28,068 bases of DNA from contig JAOUFA010000005.1 in assembly GCA_029858545.1 (NCBI GenBank), forward strand, positions 1 through 28,068, given 5' to 3'. Positions 15,155 to 25,581 of this stretch are shown piece after piece (positions within the stretch are counted from its first letter, which is position 1; each line of letters begins with the position of its first letter). The DNA is from Betaproteobacteria bacterium (GTDB lineage: Bacteria; Pseudomonadota; Gammaproteobacteria; Burkholderiales; SG8-39). A program made the translations under genes and the position numbers. The notes under the pieces were generated by a model. It had not been told where the DNA came from, did not search any database, and saw nothing but the letters and a program-made list of their open reading frames with translations.

Positions 15155-16969
15155 CTAGGCGACGCGCGGACCCAGCGCGGCGCGGATCTCCGCGAGTTCG
15201 GCCTCGACCAACGTCTCCTTGTCCAGCAGCTGACGCGCACCCCGTTCAAGGAGGGCTCTTTCGCGCATGAGAATGGCGAGCGCCCGGTCGTAAGCGGCGC
15301 CGACGAATTGGCGCACCGCGACGTCGATCTCGCGCGCGGTGTCTTCGCTGTATTCGCGCGGGCCGGGCAGGGTCGGCACACCGAGAAACGGCGAGCGTTC
15401 GTCCTCGTATGAAACGTGGCCGAGGGCCTTCACCATGCCGTAGCGCATCACCATGCTGCGCGCGATGCCGGTGACCTTGGCGAGGTCATCGGCGGCGCCG
15501 GTCGACAGGTGGCCGAAGATGACTTCCTCGGCAGCGCGCCCGCCGAGCAGCACCGCCATCTTGTTCTCCAGTTCCTCGCGCGTCATCAGGAACCGGTCTT
15601 CGGTCGGGCGCTGGATGGTATAGCCGAGCGCGCCGACGCCGCGCGGGATGATCGAGATCTTGTGCACCGGGTCCGAACCCGGCAGCGACATCGCCACCAG
15701 CGCGTGGCCCATCTCGTGATGCGCGACCACGCGGCGCTCCTTTTCGTTCAGCACCCGGTTCCTCTTCTCAAGCCCGGCGACGATGCGCTCGACCGCCAGC
15801 GTAAAGTCGTCGAGCGTGACCTCGTTCGCATTGCGCCGCGTCGCGAGCAGCGCCGCTTCGTTGATCAGGTTGGCAAGGTCAGCGCCCGAGAAGCCCGGCG
15901 TGAGCGCAGCGACCTGATCGAGGTCGATCCCGGCTGCGAGCCGCACCTTCCTGATGTGCACCGCGAGGATCTGCACGCGCCCCTGCTTGTCGGGCCGGTC
16001 GACCAGCACCTGGCGGTCGAAACGTCCCGCGCGCAGCAGCGCCGGATCGAGGATCTCCGGGCGATTGGTCGCCGCGAGCAGCACCAGCCCGGTGGATGGA
16101 TCGAATCCGTCGAGTTCCGACAGGAGCTGATTCAGCGTCTGCTCCTTCTCGTCGTGCCCGCCCATGCCGAAGCTGCCGCGCGCGCGGCCGAGCGCGTCCA
16201 ACTCGTCGATGAAGATGATCGCCGGCGCCCTCTGGCGCGCCTGCTCGAACAGATCCCTCACGCGTGCCGCGCCCACGCCGACGAACATCTCGACGAACTC
16301 GGCGCCGGAAATGGAGAAAAAGGCCACACCGGCCTCGCCTGCGACCGCGCGCGCGAGCAGCGTCTTGCCGGTGCCGGGCGGGCCGACCAGCAGGATGCCC
16401 TTCGGAATGCGCGCGCCGAGGCGCCCGTAGCGCTGCGGATCCCTGAGGAACTCGACGATCTCCTTCAATTCCGTCTTTGCCTCGTCGACCCCCGCGACGT
16501 CGGCGAAGGTCACGCCGGTCTCCTTTTCCACATACACCTTGGCGCGGCTCTTGCCGATGCTCATGAAGCTGCCCAGGCCCTGCTCGCCCGCCATGCGGCG
16601 TACGAGGAAGAACCACACGCCGAAAAACACCAGCGCCGGAACGACCCAGGAGAGCAGGTCGCGCAGGACGGTGCTCTCGTAGGCGCGCGTGTATCGGACG
16701 CCGTACTTCGCGAGCCGCTCGGCGAGATCGGGCTGCACGAGGTTGGCGACCACCAGCGACTTGCCGCCTTCAGGCACCTTGAGCTTGCCGGTAACGCGCT
16801 GCTCGCCGACGATCACCTCCTCGATGCGGTCCTGCGCGAGCAGTTTCTCGAATTCGCTGTACGGCACGACCTCGACGGTCTGCGCCTCGCGCCACCATTG
16901 CTGGGCGACGAACATCGCAAAGATTGCGAAGATCAGGTAGGCAAGGTTGATGCGGGCGGATTTTTCCAT
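15155..16969 (-). CDS. ftsH: ATP-dependent zinc metalloprotease FtsH
   Basis: 604 aa membrane-anchored AAA+ protease. Transmembrane segments lie near residues 9-24 and 107-124, with a short periplasmic domain between. The AAA domain has Walker A GPPGTGKT (196-203), the pore loop around EMFVGVGA (227-234), Walker B IIFIDELDALG and ATNRPEILDPALLRAGRFDR. The zinc motif is HEMGH at 418-422, where the usual form is HEAGH, with the downstream acidic ligand in STGAADDLAKVT. It is shorter than the Escherichia coli protein (about 644 aa) and lacks the usual rlmE-ftsH-folP context, so it may be a second FtsH paralogue. It is divergent from clpB. No clear ribosome site precedes the ATG. Confidence 0.92.
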   Translation of the reverse strand: MEKSARINLAYLIFAIFAMFVAQQWWREAQTVEVVPYSEFEKLLAQDRIEEVIVGEQRVTGKLKVPEGGKSLVVANLVQPDLAERLAKYGVRYTRAYESTVLRDLLSWVVPALVFFGVWFFLVRRMAGEQGLGSFMSIGKSRAKVYVEKETGVTFADVAGVDEAKTELKEIVEFLRDPQRYGRLGARIPKGILLVGPPGTGKTLLARAVAGEAGVAFFSISGAEFVEMFVGVGAARVRDLFEQARQRAPAIIFIDELDALGRARGSFGMGGHDEKEQTLNQLLSELDGFDPSTGLVLLAATNRPEILDPALLRAGRFDRQVLVDRPDKQGRVQILAVHIRKVRLAAGIDLDQVAALTPGFSGADLANLINEAALLATRRNANEVTLDDFTLAVERIVAGLEKRNRVLNEKERRVVAHHEMGHALVAMSLPGSDPVHKISIIPRGVGALGYTIQRPTEDRFLMTREELENKMAVLLGGRAAEEVIFGHLSTGAADDLAKVTGIARSMVMRYGMVKALGHVSYEDERSPFLGVPTLPGPREYSEDTAREIDVAVRQFVGAAYDRALAILMRERALLERGARQLLDKETLVEAELAEIRAALGPRVA

Positions 16970-17025
16970 GACGGAACGCGGGGAGATTGCGTGCTGCTTC
17001 GGAGTCGGGCGCCTCGCTGGTTGAG

Positions 17026-17097
17026 GTTCCAATCGATCTGCCCCTTTTTGAACATTTGCGCAAAGCGCAAATGTTCAAAAAGGGGCAGACCTGGAAC
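17026..17097. repeat. Long near-perfect palindrome (REP-like) between ftsH and clpB
   Basis: Arms 17037-17061 and 17065-17089 are perfectly complementary over 25 bp around a 3-nt AAA loop. After a small asymmetric interior loop, an outer 6-bp pair (GTTCCA 17026-17031 / TGGAAC 17092-17097) continues the stem. The base composition (AT-rich core with CCCC/GGGG shoulders) differs from its surroundings. It resembles the dispersed REP/BIME-type hairpins mobilised by REP-associated tyrosine transposases, but no transposase is nearby and no second copy is in the window. It could also insulate the divergent genes. Confidence 0.75.
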
Positions 17098-17184
17098 GAC
17101 CTGCAAATCGCCGACCCATCCAATGGTCAATGTTGCAAGCCCCCCATAACAAGGTGTTGACCGGGATCATCTCCCCACCAGGTG

Positions 17185-17229
17185 CTTGAATCTCCCCGCC
17201 TTGACCCCACCTGCACCTCAAGCCATATT
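17185..17229 (+). promoter_or_regulatory. Overlapping sigma32-like and sigma70-like promoters of clpB
   Basis: CTTGAA at 17185-17190, a 14-bp spacer and CCCCAC at 17205-17210 match the heat-shock sigma32 pattern (CTTGAA-N13-15-CCCCAT). Overlapping it, TTGACC at 17201-17206 and CATATT at 17224-17229 with a 17-bp spacer fit a sigma70 promoter. Both would start transcription between about 17217 and 17237, just before the clpB ATG. Confidence 0.7.
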
Positions 17230-17248
17230 CTCGTACGGGATCAAAGCC

Positions 17249-19879
<2,631 letters not shown>

Positions 19880-19921
19880 TATAGCCTGCCCGGCGATCGG
19901 CGCACCCTGTCCCCCGCCGCT

Positions 19922-19949
19922 TTGCCGGCGCATGCGCCTCGCGTAGCAT
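19922..19949 (+). promoter_or_regulatory. Possible promoter giving a leaderless transcript for the DUF3187 gene
   Basis: TTGCCG at 19922-19927 and TAGCAT at 19944-19949 with a 16-bp spacer. The expected start of transcription falls at or next to the GTG start codon at 19956, so the message may have no 5' leader. The boxes are moderate matches only. Confidence 0.35.
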
Positions 19950-19955
19950 GCGGGG

Positions 19956-20963
19956 GTGGCGAGGCGGCTGGATAAATTTGTCTGGGGATTGATGGCCTGC
20001 GCGACGACCGCCTGCGCGGTCGCGCAGGCGGACGAGACGCGGCCCTTCGAATTCACCGACCAAAGTCCGCTGGTGCAGATATTCGGGCTTCCCGCGATCG
20101 GGCCCGCGCGAGTGCTCGATGCCGGCACGACCACCCTGCGTTTCTCGGCCGACCTTGCGAACCACTATGCCTACGCTGCGAGCGGCGGCGAGCGGATTCT
20201 GATCGATGCCGAGACACGGCGTTTTACCGTCGCGCTGCGCCGTGGCGCGCGAGACGGCATCGAATGGGGCCTCGAGCTGCCCTATGTCGGCTATTCGGGT
20301 GGCGCGGCGGATGCATTGATCGAGCGCTGGCATGCACTGGGCGGGTTTCCCAATGGCGGGCGCGAGTTCGCCCCGCGCAACCGACTGTGGATCGAATATC
20401 TGAGGAACGGCGTGCCGATCCTGCTGGTACGGGACGCCGGAGACGGACTCGGTGATCTGCGGCTTGACGCGGCGCGCCGGCTCGCATCGGGTGCGGCCGA
20501 CAGCGCCTCCGATCTGGCGCTGCGCGGCGCGCTCAAGCTCCCGACGGGCGATGCGACCGGATTGCGCGGCAGTGGTGCGACCGATGCCGCGCTTTGGCTG
20601 AGTGCGGCCTGCGACGCGCGTCGTTGCAGCGGTGAGCTCGGCTGGTATGCGGGCGCCGGATTGCTACGCGCAGGACCGGGCGTGATTCTCGCGGCGCAGC
20701 AGCGTCGCCTCATACCCTTCGGCAGCGCCGGGCTTGCATGGCGCGTGACGCCGGCACTCGTACTTCGGGCGCAGGTCGACGCGCACGGATCCTTCTATCG
20801 CGATAGCGATCTCAAGCCACTGGGCGCCACGCTGCAGGGCCTGTTCGGCGGAAGCTGGATGATCGGCGCTCAGCGCACCGTTGACTTCGCGCTTGCCGAG
20901 GATCTCCGTGTCGGCAGCGTGCCGGACGTGCAGTTCCACCTGGCCTGGCGGCTAAACTACTGA
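19956..20963 (+). CDS. DUF3187 family exported (probable outer-membrane) protein
   Basis: 335 aa. A signal peptide at residues about 1-26 (ending AVAQA) needs the GTG start at 19956; starting at the later Met13 would leave no positively charged n-region. The mature part shows the DUF3187 pattern: LANHYAYAASGGERILIDAE near 69-88, LELPYVGYSGGAADALIERWH near 107-127, and alternating hydrophobic strands ending in an aromatic residue (WRLNY), as in beta-barrel proteins. Function is unknown. It follows clpB by 76 bp and its end overlaps the convergent yqgE-like gene by 12 bp. A cell-surface role is an inference only. Confidence 0.82.
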   Translation: MARRLDKFVWGLMACATTACAVAQADETRPFEFTDQSPLVQIFGLPAIGPARVLDAGTTTLRFSADLANHYAYAASGGERILIDAETRRFTVALRRGARDGIEWGLELPYVGYSGGAADALIERWHALGGFPNGGREFAPRNRLWIEYLRNGVPILLVRDAGDGLGDLRLDAARRLASGAADSASDLALRGALKLPTGDATGLRGSGATDAALWLSAACDARRCSGELGWYAGAGLLRAGPGVILAAQQRRLIPFGSAGLAWRVTPALVLRAQVDAHGSFYRDSDLKPLGATLQGLFGGSWMIGAQRTVDFALAEDLRVGSVPDVQFHLAWRLNY

Positions 20964-21602
20964 AGCCTGCGGGGAGAAGGCGAGCGCGCCGGCGCGATGC
21001 GCCGGCGCGCCGGCGCGCAGGCGTCGCGTCTGCCGCAGCAAGTCCTCCCACAAGCGTTCGGTATTCTTGCGGAAAACGATGTCCGGGTCGGCATCGAGTA
21101 CCGACCACAGCCCGCGATCGATCTCCTCCTTCAGTTCTCCCGGACGCCACCCGACATAGCCGACGAAATAGCGTGCCGAGTTGGGTTCAGTCTCGATCAC
21201 GCGGTCGATCGCACTGGCACGAAATGCGAGATAGAGGTCGTCCGTGACCGGCACCGATCCCTCGCCGGCCTTCGCCTTGCCGCGCACCAGCGCGACCAGC
21301 GCGCCGCTCGACATCGGGCCGCCGAAGTAGACCGGGTCGATGACCTGCTTCGAGGGAGCGTGTTCCGGAAACAGGCTGCCGAGCGAGCGCCGCGTCGGTC
21401 GGTTGAGGATCACTCCCACATGGCCGCCGCTGGGCGCGGCGGTGACGATCAGCACGCTTTCGCGGTAATCGGCATCGCGAAGCGCGGGATGCGCGATGAG
21501 AAACAGCGCTTCGCCTTCCTGGGCTCGCGCAGACGAGATCCCCGCAATCTGCGCGATGCTGAGCAAGAAGGCGGCGAGCACGAGACGGAAGGCGGGGCTC
21601 AA
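20952..21602 (-). CDS. Exported YqgE/AlgH (DUF179) family protein, paralogue 1
   Basis: 216 aa. YqgE/AlgH features are visible: LFLIAHPALRDADYRESVLIV, GVILNRPTRRSLGSL, VYFGGPMSSG, and GYVGWRPGELKEEI. Unlike ordinary cytoplasmic YqgE, it begins with a clear Sec signal peptide (hydrophobic FRLVLAAFLLSIAQIAG, cleavage near SARAQ), so it should be periplasmic. TTG at 21602 is chosen because it opens the signal peptide and lies about 30 bp after a TATACT box. The much longer open frame upstream has no YqgE similarity and overlaps the structured region. Function is unknown. It pairs with a second exported paralogue at 22034. Confidence 0.85.
   Translation of the reverse strand: MSPAFRLVLAAFLLSIAQIAGISSARAQEGEALFLIAHPALRDADYRESVLIVTAAPSGGHVGVILNRPTRRSLGSLFPEHAPSKQVIDPVYFGGPMSSGALVALVRGKAKAGEGSVPVTDDLYLAFRASAIDRVIETEPNSARYFVGYVGWRPGELKEEIDRGLWSVLDADPDIVFRKNTERLWEDLLRQTRRLRAGAPAHRAGALAFSPQASVV
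20984..21010. repeat. 12-bp GC palindrome at the convergent 3' ends
   Basis: GCGCGCCGGCGC at 20984-20995 and its exact complement at 20999-21010 are separated by GAT. It lies inside the last codons of yqgE paralogue 1 and 20 bp past the DUF3187 stop, where it would form a very stable RNA hairpin in either direction. There is no T-tract. It may block read-through or protect 3' ends. Confidence 0.6.
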
Positions 21603-21634
21603 GGAGCTATTCCGGGCGCGAAGAATTGCAAACC

Positions 21635-21640
21635 AGTATA
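21635..21640 (-). promoter_or_regulatory. -10 box of yqgE paralogue 1
   Basis: Read on the minus strand the sequence is TATACT, a 5/6 match to TATAAT, about 32 bp before the TTG start. No convincing -35 is visible upstream. Confidence 0.4.
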
Positions 21641-21721
21641 GCCTCGATTGCGCATCGGGCGCGCGCGCGGGATTCTGCTCGCGAATATTGATGATCCGCA
21701 AAGACCCTGGCGGCTGAACTC

Positions 21722-21749
21722 TTGACAGCCACGCGCCGCGTGGTAACTT
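21722..21749 (+). promoter_or_regulatory. Promoter with spacer palindrome ahead of the structured RNA region
   Basis: A perfect TTGACA at 21722-21727 is followed 16 bp later by TAACTT (21744-21749), a weak -10. The spacer consists of the perfect dyad CCACGC-GCC-GCGTGG (21729-21743), placed where a regulator could act. It points away from yqgE paralogue 1 into the hairpin chain. Confidence 0.5.
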
Positions 21750-21756
21750 TGAATTG

Positions 21757-21967
21757 GAGTGTGCGAGCGTCGACGGGTTCCCCGGCGGCGTTGGGTGCGA
21801 GACCCCGGGCAATTGTCCGGATATCGCGCGATCCGAAAGCGGCGTCCCGAAGGAGACGCCGCCTGGCGCGCTCCGATGTGCGGTGCTTACCGCATGGCAT
21901 CAGTGCCGCAGCCGCGGCACCGCCCGGGAGGTCCGGGCAAAAGCCCCGCTACGGCGGGGCTTTTCAT
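21757..21967 (+). ncRNA. Candidate structured RNA, about 210 nt, unknown class
   Basis: No credible ORF fills the 431-bp gap between the two yqgE-like genes. Instead seven consecutive stem-loops occur. Stem limits are 21781-21809 (CCCGG/CCGGG with inner GGT/ACC), 21818-21835 (CGGAT/ATCCG), 21839-21862 (8-bp GCGGCGTC stem, loop containing AAGGA), 21879-21894 (6-bp TGCGGT stem), 21903-21920 (7-bp GTGCCGC stem), 21922-21938 (6-bp GCCCGG stem, loop GAGGT) and the terminator. A TTGACA promoter precedes it and a strong terminator ends it. It does not show 6S, SRP, tmRNA or RNase P signatures that I can recognise. The other strand would fold equally well, with loops rich in CUCC, so the transcribed strand is not certain. 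Confidence 0.45.
21939..21964. terminator. Strong bidirectional intrinsic terminator
   Basis: AAAAGCCCCGC (21939-21949), loop TACG, GCGGGGCTTTT (21954-21964): an 11-bp perfect stem with A-run and T-run, so it works on both strands. On the minus strand it ends the GGDEF-EAL/yqgE transcript 70 bp after the yqgE stop. On the plus strand it ends the candidate RNA. Confidence 0.85.
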
Positions 21968-22033
21968 TGTGCCCGCCAGCCGTGCATTTCGTTGCGCACG
22001 CCGCCCGGCACGCCGATTTCGTTCGCCGCTCCG

Positions 22034-22666
22034 CTATCGAGCGGTCGCCCGGAGAGACGCCTTGCGGGCGTTCGCGCGTGCCAGCAATTCATCCCACAGT
22101 CCCGAAGTATCCGGACGCAGCAGGCTGTCCTCATCGGCCGGGAGAATCAGCCAGCTGCCCAGGGCGATCTCGCGTTCCAGCTGGCCGGGACCCCAGGCGG
22201 AAAAGCCCGCATACAGTCGGTAGCGGGTGTCGCCGCCCGCGAGCAGGGCGGCGATGTTGTCCGGATGCATGGTGAGGTACACCTGGGCGAGGACGCGAAA
22301 TGCCGCACCGGCGGGCGCACTCGCGGAGCGCAGCAGCGCGACCGGCAACTGCGGCAGAACCGGCCCGCCGAAATAGACCACGTCGTCGTAGCGATCGAGC
22401 GCTGCGCCCGGCGGCGCGATTCGCCGCAGTTCGATTTCGGTGGGGCGGTTGAGGATCACGCCCAGGTTCTGTCCTTCGCTCGTACGCGTGACGAGCACCA
22501 CGCTGGCGTGGAAATTCGGGTCGCGCAAGCCGGGCTGGGCGACGAGCAGGATCGCCTGCGCGTCGGTCCGGTACTGGGCGGCGAGCGGATTGCCGCGGCC
22601 CTCGCTCGGCGCCACGGCCGCCACAACGCACACCAGGATCGACAGCGCGTGCGAGACGTGTTTCAT
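22034..22666 (-). CDS. Exported YqgE/AlgH (DUF179) family protein, paralogue 2, coupled to the GGDEF-EAL gene
   Basis: 210 aa. It begins with a signal peptide (MKHVS, then hydrophobic ALSILVCVVAAVA), so the mature protein is probably periplasmic. YqgE motifs follow: ILLVAQPGLRDPNFHASVVLV near residues 38-58, GVILNRPTEIELRRI near 68-82, VYFGGPVLPQL near 96-106, and AWGPGQLEREIALGSWL near 155-175. ATG at 22666 overlaps the stop of the MHYT-GGDEF-EAL gene (ATGA), so the two are co-translated and probably act together. Function is unknown. The family name AlgH refers to an alginate-regulation phenotype in Pseudomonas that does not define a mechanism. Confidence 0.88.
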   Translation of the reverse strand: MKHVSHALSILVCVVAAVAPSEGRGNPLAAQYRTDAQAILLVAQPGLRDPNFHASVVLVTRTSEGQNLGVILNRPTEIELRRIAPPGAALDRYDDVVYFGGPVLPQLPVALLRSASAPAGAAFRVLAQVYLTMHPDNIAALLAGGDTRYRLYAGFSAWGPGQLEREIALGSWLILPADEDSLLRPDTSGLWDELLARANARKASLRATAR

Positions 22667-25581
22667 GTCCGGGTGAACACGACCGCGCTGCCCGAACTGT
22701 AATCGATCGAGGCGCGCAGCAACGCCTCGTATTCGCTCGCCGCCACCGGCCGGCCGAAGTGGTAGCCCTGGCCCTCGTCGCAGCCTGCGCCGAGCAGGTA
22801 GGCGAAATGCTCCTCGGTTTCGACGCCCTCGGCGGTGACCCTCAGCCCGAGGCTGTGTCCCAGATTGACAATTGCCCTGACGAGCGCCGCGTCGTCAGGG
22901 TCCACCGTGATGTCCTGCACGAACGCCCGCTCGATCTTGAGCTTGTCGACGGGAAAACGCTTGAGATAGTAAAGCGACGAGTACCCAGTGCCGAAATCGT
23001 CCACCGCGAGCGCGACACCCAGGTCGTTGAGCAGGCCGAGGGAGGCGGTGGTGGCCTCGATATTCTTCATCAACAGGGTTTCGGTGATCTCGAGTTCCAG
23101 GTAGCGTGCATCGAGCCCGGTGTCGGCCAGCACCTGGCGCACAATTCGCACGAAATCGGGCCGGAACTGACGCGCCGAGATGTTGACCGCGACCGGCAGC
23201 TCGGGCAGCCCGGCCGCCTGCCATCGCCTGTTCTGTGCGCAGGCCGTGCGCAGCACCCACTCGCCGATCGGAACGATCAGGCCGCAGGATTCGGCCACCG
23301 GAATGAACTCGTCTGGCATCACGAGTCCCCGCTCGGGATGGTTCCAGCGCAGCAACGCTTCGGCGCCGACCAGGCGCGCGCCGCGCAAGGTCACCTGCGG
23401 CTGATAGTGCAGCACGAATTCCTCGCGCTCGATCGCCCTGCGCAGTCCGCCCTCCAGCGACAATCGTTTGTGTGCCGCGGCGTTCAGCTCTGCCGAGTAG
23501 AACTGGTAGTTGTTGCGTCCCTGTTCCTTGGCGTGATACATCGCGGCGTCGGCATTCTTCAGTAAATCCTCGGCCTCCCCGCTGTCGGTCGGAAAGATAT
23601 CGATGCCGATGCTCGCGGTCACGAACACTTCGCGCTCGGCGACCACGAATTTCGGCGCGAGGGTATCGAGAATCTTCTTCGCGATCTGCGCCGCCTCGTC
23701 GGAACTGGTGAGGTCCTCGATCATCACCGTAAATTCGTCGCCGCCCTGGCGTGCCACGGTATCGCTCTCGCGCACACAGCCGGCGAGTCGCGCGGCGATC
23801 TCGCGCAGGAGATGGTCGCCGGCGTGGTGCCCCAGCGTGTCGTTGATCGCCTTGAAGTTGTCGATGTCGAGGAACAGCAGCGCGAGCCGGTCGTTACCGC
23901 GGCGCGCGCGCGCGATCGCGTGCTGCAGGCTTTCGAAGAAGATCGAACGATTTTTCAGTCCGGTGAGCGCGTCGTGCGTCGCGAGATAACCCAGGCGCCG
24001 TTCGGCTTCCTTGCGTGCCGTGATATCGGATATCACCGCCACGTAATGGGTGATTTGGTCGTGTTCGTCGCGTACCGTGGCGATGTTCGCCCATTGTGCA
24101 TAGGCGTCGCCGTTCTTGCGGCGCTCCCACAGCTCGCCCTGCCAGTGACCGTCGCGATCGAGCGAGTCGCGCAACGAGGCGTAGAACTCCGGGTCCTGCT
24201 GATGCAGCATGCGCGAACTGCGGCCGATCGCCTCCTCGGCGGAGTAACCGGTGATCAGGGTGAAGGCATGGTTCACGGCGACGATCGTCGAATCGGCGTC
24301 GGTCACCATGATGCCTTCGCTCGCGTTCTCGAACACCTGCGCGCTCAGGCGCAGCATGCCCTCGGTACGCTTACGCTCGGTAATATCGGTGGCGACCGCG
24401 ATGTAGCCGTAGGTGTTTCCCTGCGCATCGTGCAGTGGCGCGAGCGTGGAGCGAATGTCGATCGGCGAGCCGTCGCGCTTCTGGCGCCGCACCTCGACAT
24501 CGACCACCGGCTCGCCGTTGAGCAGTCGCGCGCGCAGTTCCTCGCTTTCGCGCAGCTTGTCCGCCGGTACCGTGGACAGCATCCGCCCGACGATTTCCGA
24601 TTCGCTCCAGCCGAACATCTTCTCGGCGGCCGGGTTCCAGCTCGTCACGATGCCGTCGAGATTGCGCGTGTAGATCGCCACCGGGGACGAGCCGATGACG
24701 GCCTCCAGCCGCTCGTTTACTTCGCGCAGCGAGGACTCGCGTTCGAGCAGTCTCGCCTGGCTGTCGCGCAACTCGCGGGTCATCTCCTGGGCGATTTCGG
24801 CGGCCTTGTGCTCGAGTTCGGCATTCATGCGACGCAAGCCGGTGACCGTGCGCGCGTTCTGCTGCGCGAGCGCGGAATCGAAGAAGGTGGTCGTGATCGT
24901 AAAGCCGAGGATCAGCAGCGTGCCGCCGCCGACGTTGATCGCCAACCAGCGCGCATCGGCGCCGCCCGGACCGGCCAGGCAGAGGCTATCCGGGGCGAAG
25001 TTCGCGGCGAACATGCCGAGGTAGTGCATTCCCGCGATCGCGATCCCCATCAGCGCCGCGCTGCCGAGCCGTTGCGCGACGCTGGCGCCCGAGCTGCTGC
25101 GGAACGCGAGACGCAGCGCAACCAGCGAGGCGCCGATCGCGACCAGCACCGAGAGCGTGTAGCGCGCCGGGTCGTAGGCGATGGCGGGCGACATCTTCAT
25201 CGCGGCCATGCCGGAGTAATGCATCACGACGATGCCGCATCCCATGAGCAGCGCACTGACGGTCAGCGTGGGCAGGGTCGGTTCGCGTCTGCCGACCACG
25301 TACAACGCGAGCCCCGAACTGACCAGCGCGGGGACGATCGAACCCAGGGTGATCGGCAGGTCGTAGGCGATTGGGATCGGCAGACTGAAGGCGAGCATGC
25401 CGACGAAGTGCATGGCCCAGATCCCCAGACCCATCGAAAACGCGCCGCCCACCAGCCAGTAGACGCCCACCGCGCCGCGCGCGGCGGTCACCCGCGAGGC
25501 GAGATTGAGCGAGGTGTACGAGGCCAGGAACGCGATAACGATCGACAGCGCGACCAGCCAGACGTTGTAGGACGACTCCAT
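22663..25581 (-). CDS. Membrane MHYT-PAS-PAS-GGDEF-EAL cyclic-di-GMP enzyme
   Basis: 972 aa. The N-terminal MHYT sensor has about seven membrane segments in residues 1-235, with three motifs MHFVGM (57-62), MHYSGM (120-125) and MHYLGM (185-190), proposed in the family to bind copper and sense gases. A coiled coil (about 250-295) and two PAS domains (about 290-405 and 412-525) follow. GGDEF is intact at 613-617, with inhibitory site RESD at 604-607. The EAL domain has EALLR (741-745), NISARQF, ELEITETLL, VDDFGTGYSS and AEGVETEE, so both cyclase and phosphodiesterase activities look possible. The frame is open 38 codons upstream, but ATG 25581 starts the first membrane helix. It overlaps yqgE paralogue 2. 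Confidence 0.93.
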   Translation of the reverse strand: MESSYNVWLVALSIVIAFLASYTSLNLASRVTAARGAVGVYWLVGGAFSMGLGIWAMHFVGMLAFSLPIPIAYDLPITLGSIVPALVSSGLALYVVGRREPTLPTLTVSALLMGCGIVVMHYSGMAAMKMSPAIAYDPARYTLSVLVAIGASLVALRLAFRSSSGASVAQRLGSAALMGIAIAGMHYLGMFAANFAPDSLCLAGPGGADARWLAINVGGGTLLILGFTITTTFFDSALAQQNARTVTGLRRMNAELEHKAAEIAQEMTRELRDSQARLLERESSLREVNERLEAVIGSSPVAIYTRNLDGIVTSWNPAAEKMFGWSESEIVGRMLSTVPADKLRESEELRARLLNGEPVVDVEVRRQKRDGSPIDIRSTLAPLHDAQGNTYGYIAVATDITERKRTEGMLRLSAQVFENASEGIMVTDADSTIVAVNHAFTLITGYSAEEAIGRSSRMLHQQDPEFYASLRDSLDRDGHWQGELWERRKNGDAYAQWANIATVRDEHDQITHYVAVISDITARKEAERRLGYLATHDALTGLKNRSIFFESLQHAIARARRGNDRLALLFLDIDNFKAINDTLGHHAGDHLLREIAARLAGCVRESDTVARQGGDEFTVMIEDLTSSDEAAQIAKKILDTLAPKFVVAEREVFVTASIGIDIFPTDSGEAEDLLKNADAAMYHAKEQGRNNYQFYSAELNAAAHKRLSLEGGLRRAIEREEFVLHYQPQVTLRGARLVGAEALLRWNHPERGLVMPDEFIPVAESCGLIVPIGEWVLRTACAQNRRWQAAGLPELPVAVNISARQFRPDFVRIVRQVLADTGLDARYLELEITETLLMKNIEATTASLGLLNDLGVALAVDDFGTGYSSLYYLKRFPVDKLKIERAFVQDITVDPDDAALVRAIVNLGHSLGLRVTAEGVETEEHFAYLLGAGCDEGQGYHFGRPVAASEYEALLRASIDYSSGSAVVFTRT

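Noticed and set aside
17020..17045. tRNA T-arm-like GGTTCCAATC
   Set aside because: Part of the long palindrome; no acceptor, D or anticodon arms around it.
15416..17149. 577-codon plus-strand frame opposite ftsH
   Set aside because: Antisense shadow of the conserved FtsH frame.
21603..21812. 70-codon N-terminal extension of yqgE paralogue 1
   Set aside because: It covers the -10 box and promoter region, has no family similarity, and would bury the signal peptide.
21757..21967. 6S RNA, SRP RNA, tmRNA or RNase P RNA in the yqgE gap
   Set aside because: Conserved cores (for example the SRP tetraloop region or the tmRNA T-arm) are absent, and the fold is a chain of separate hairpins.
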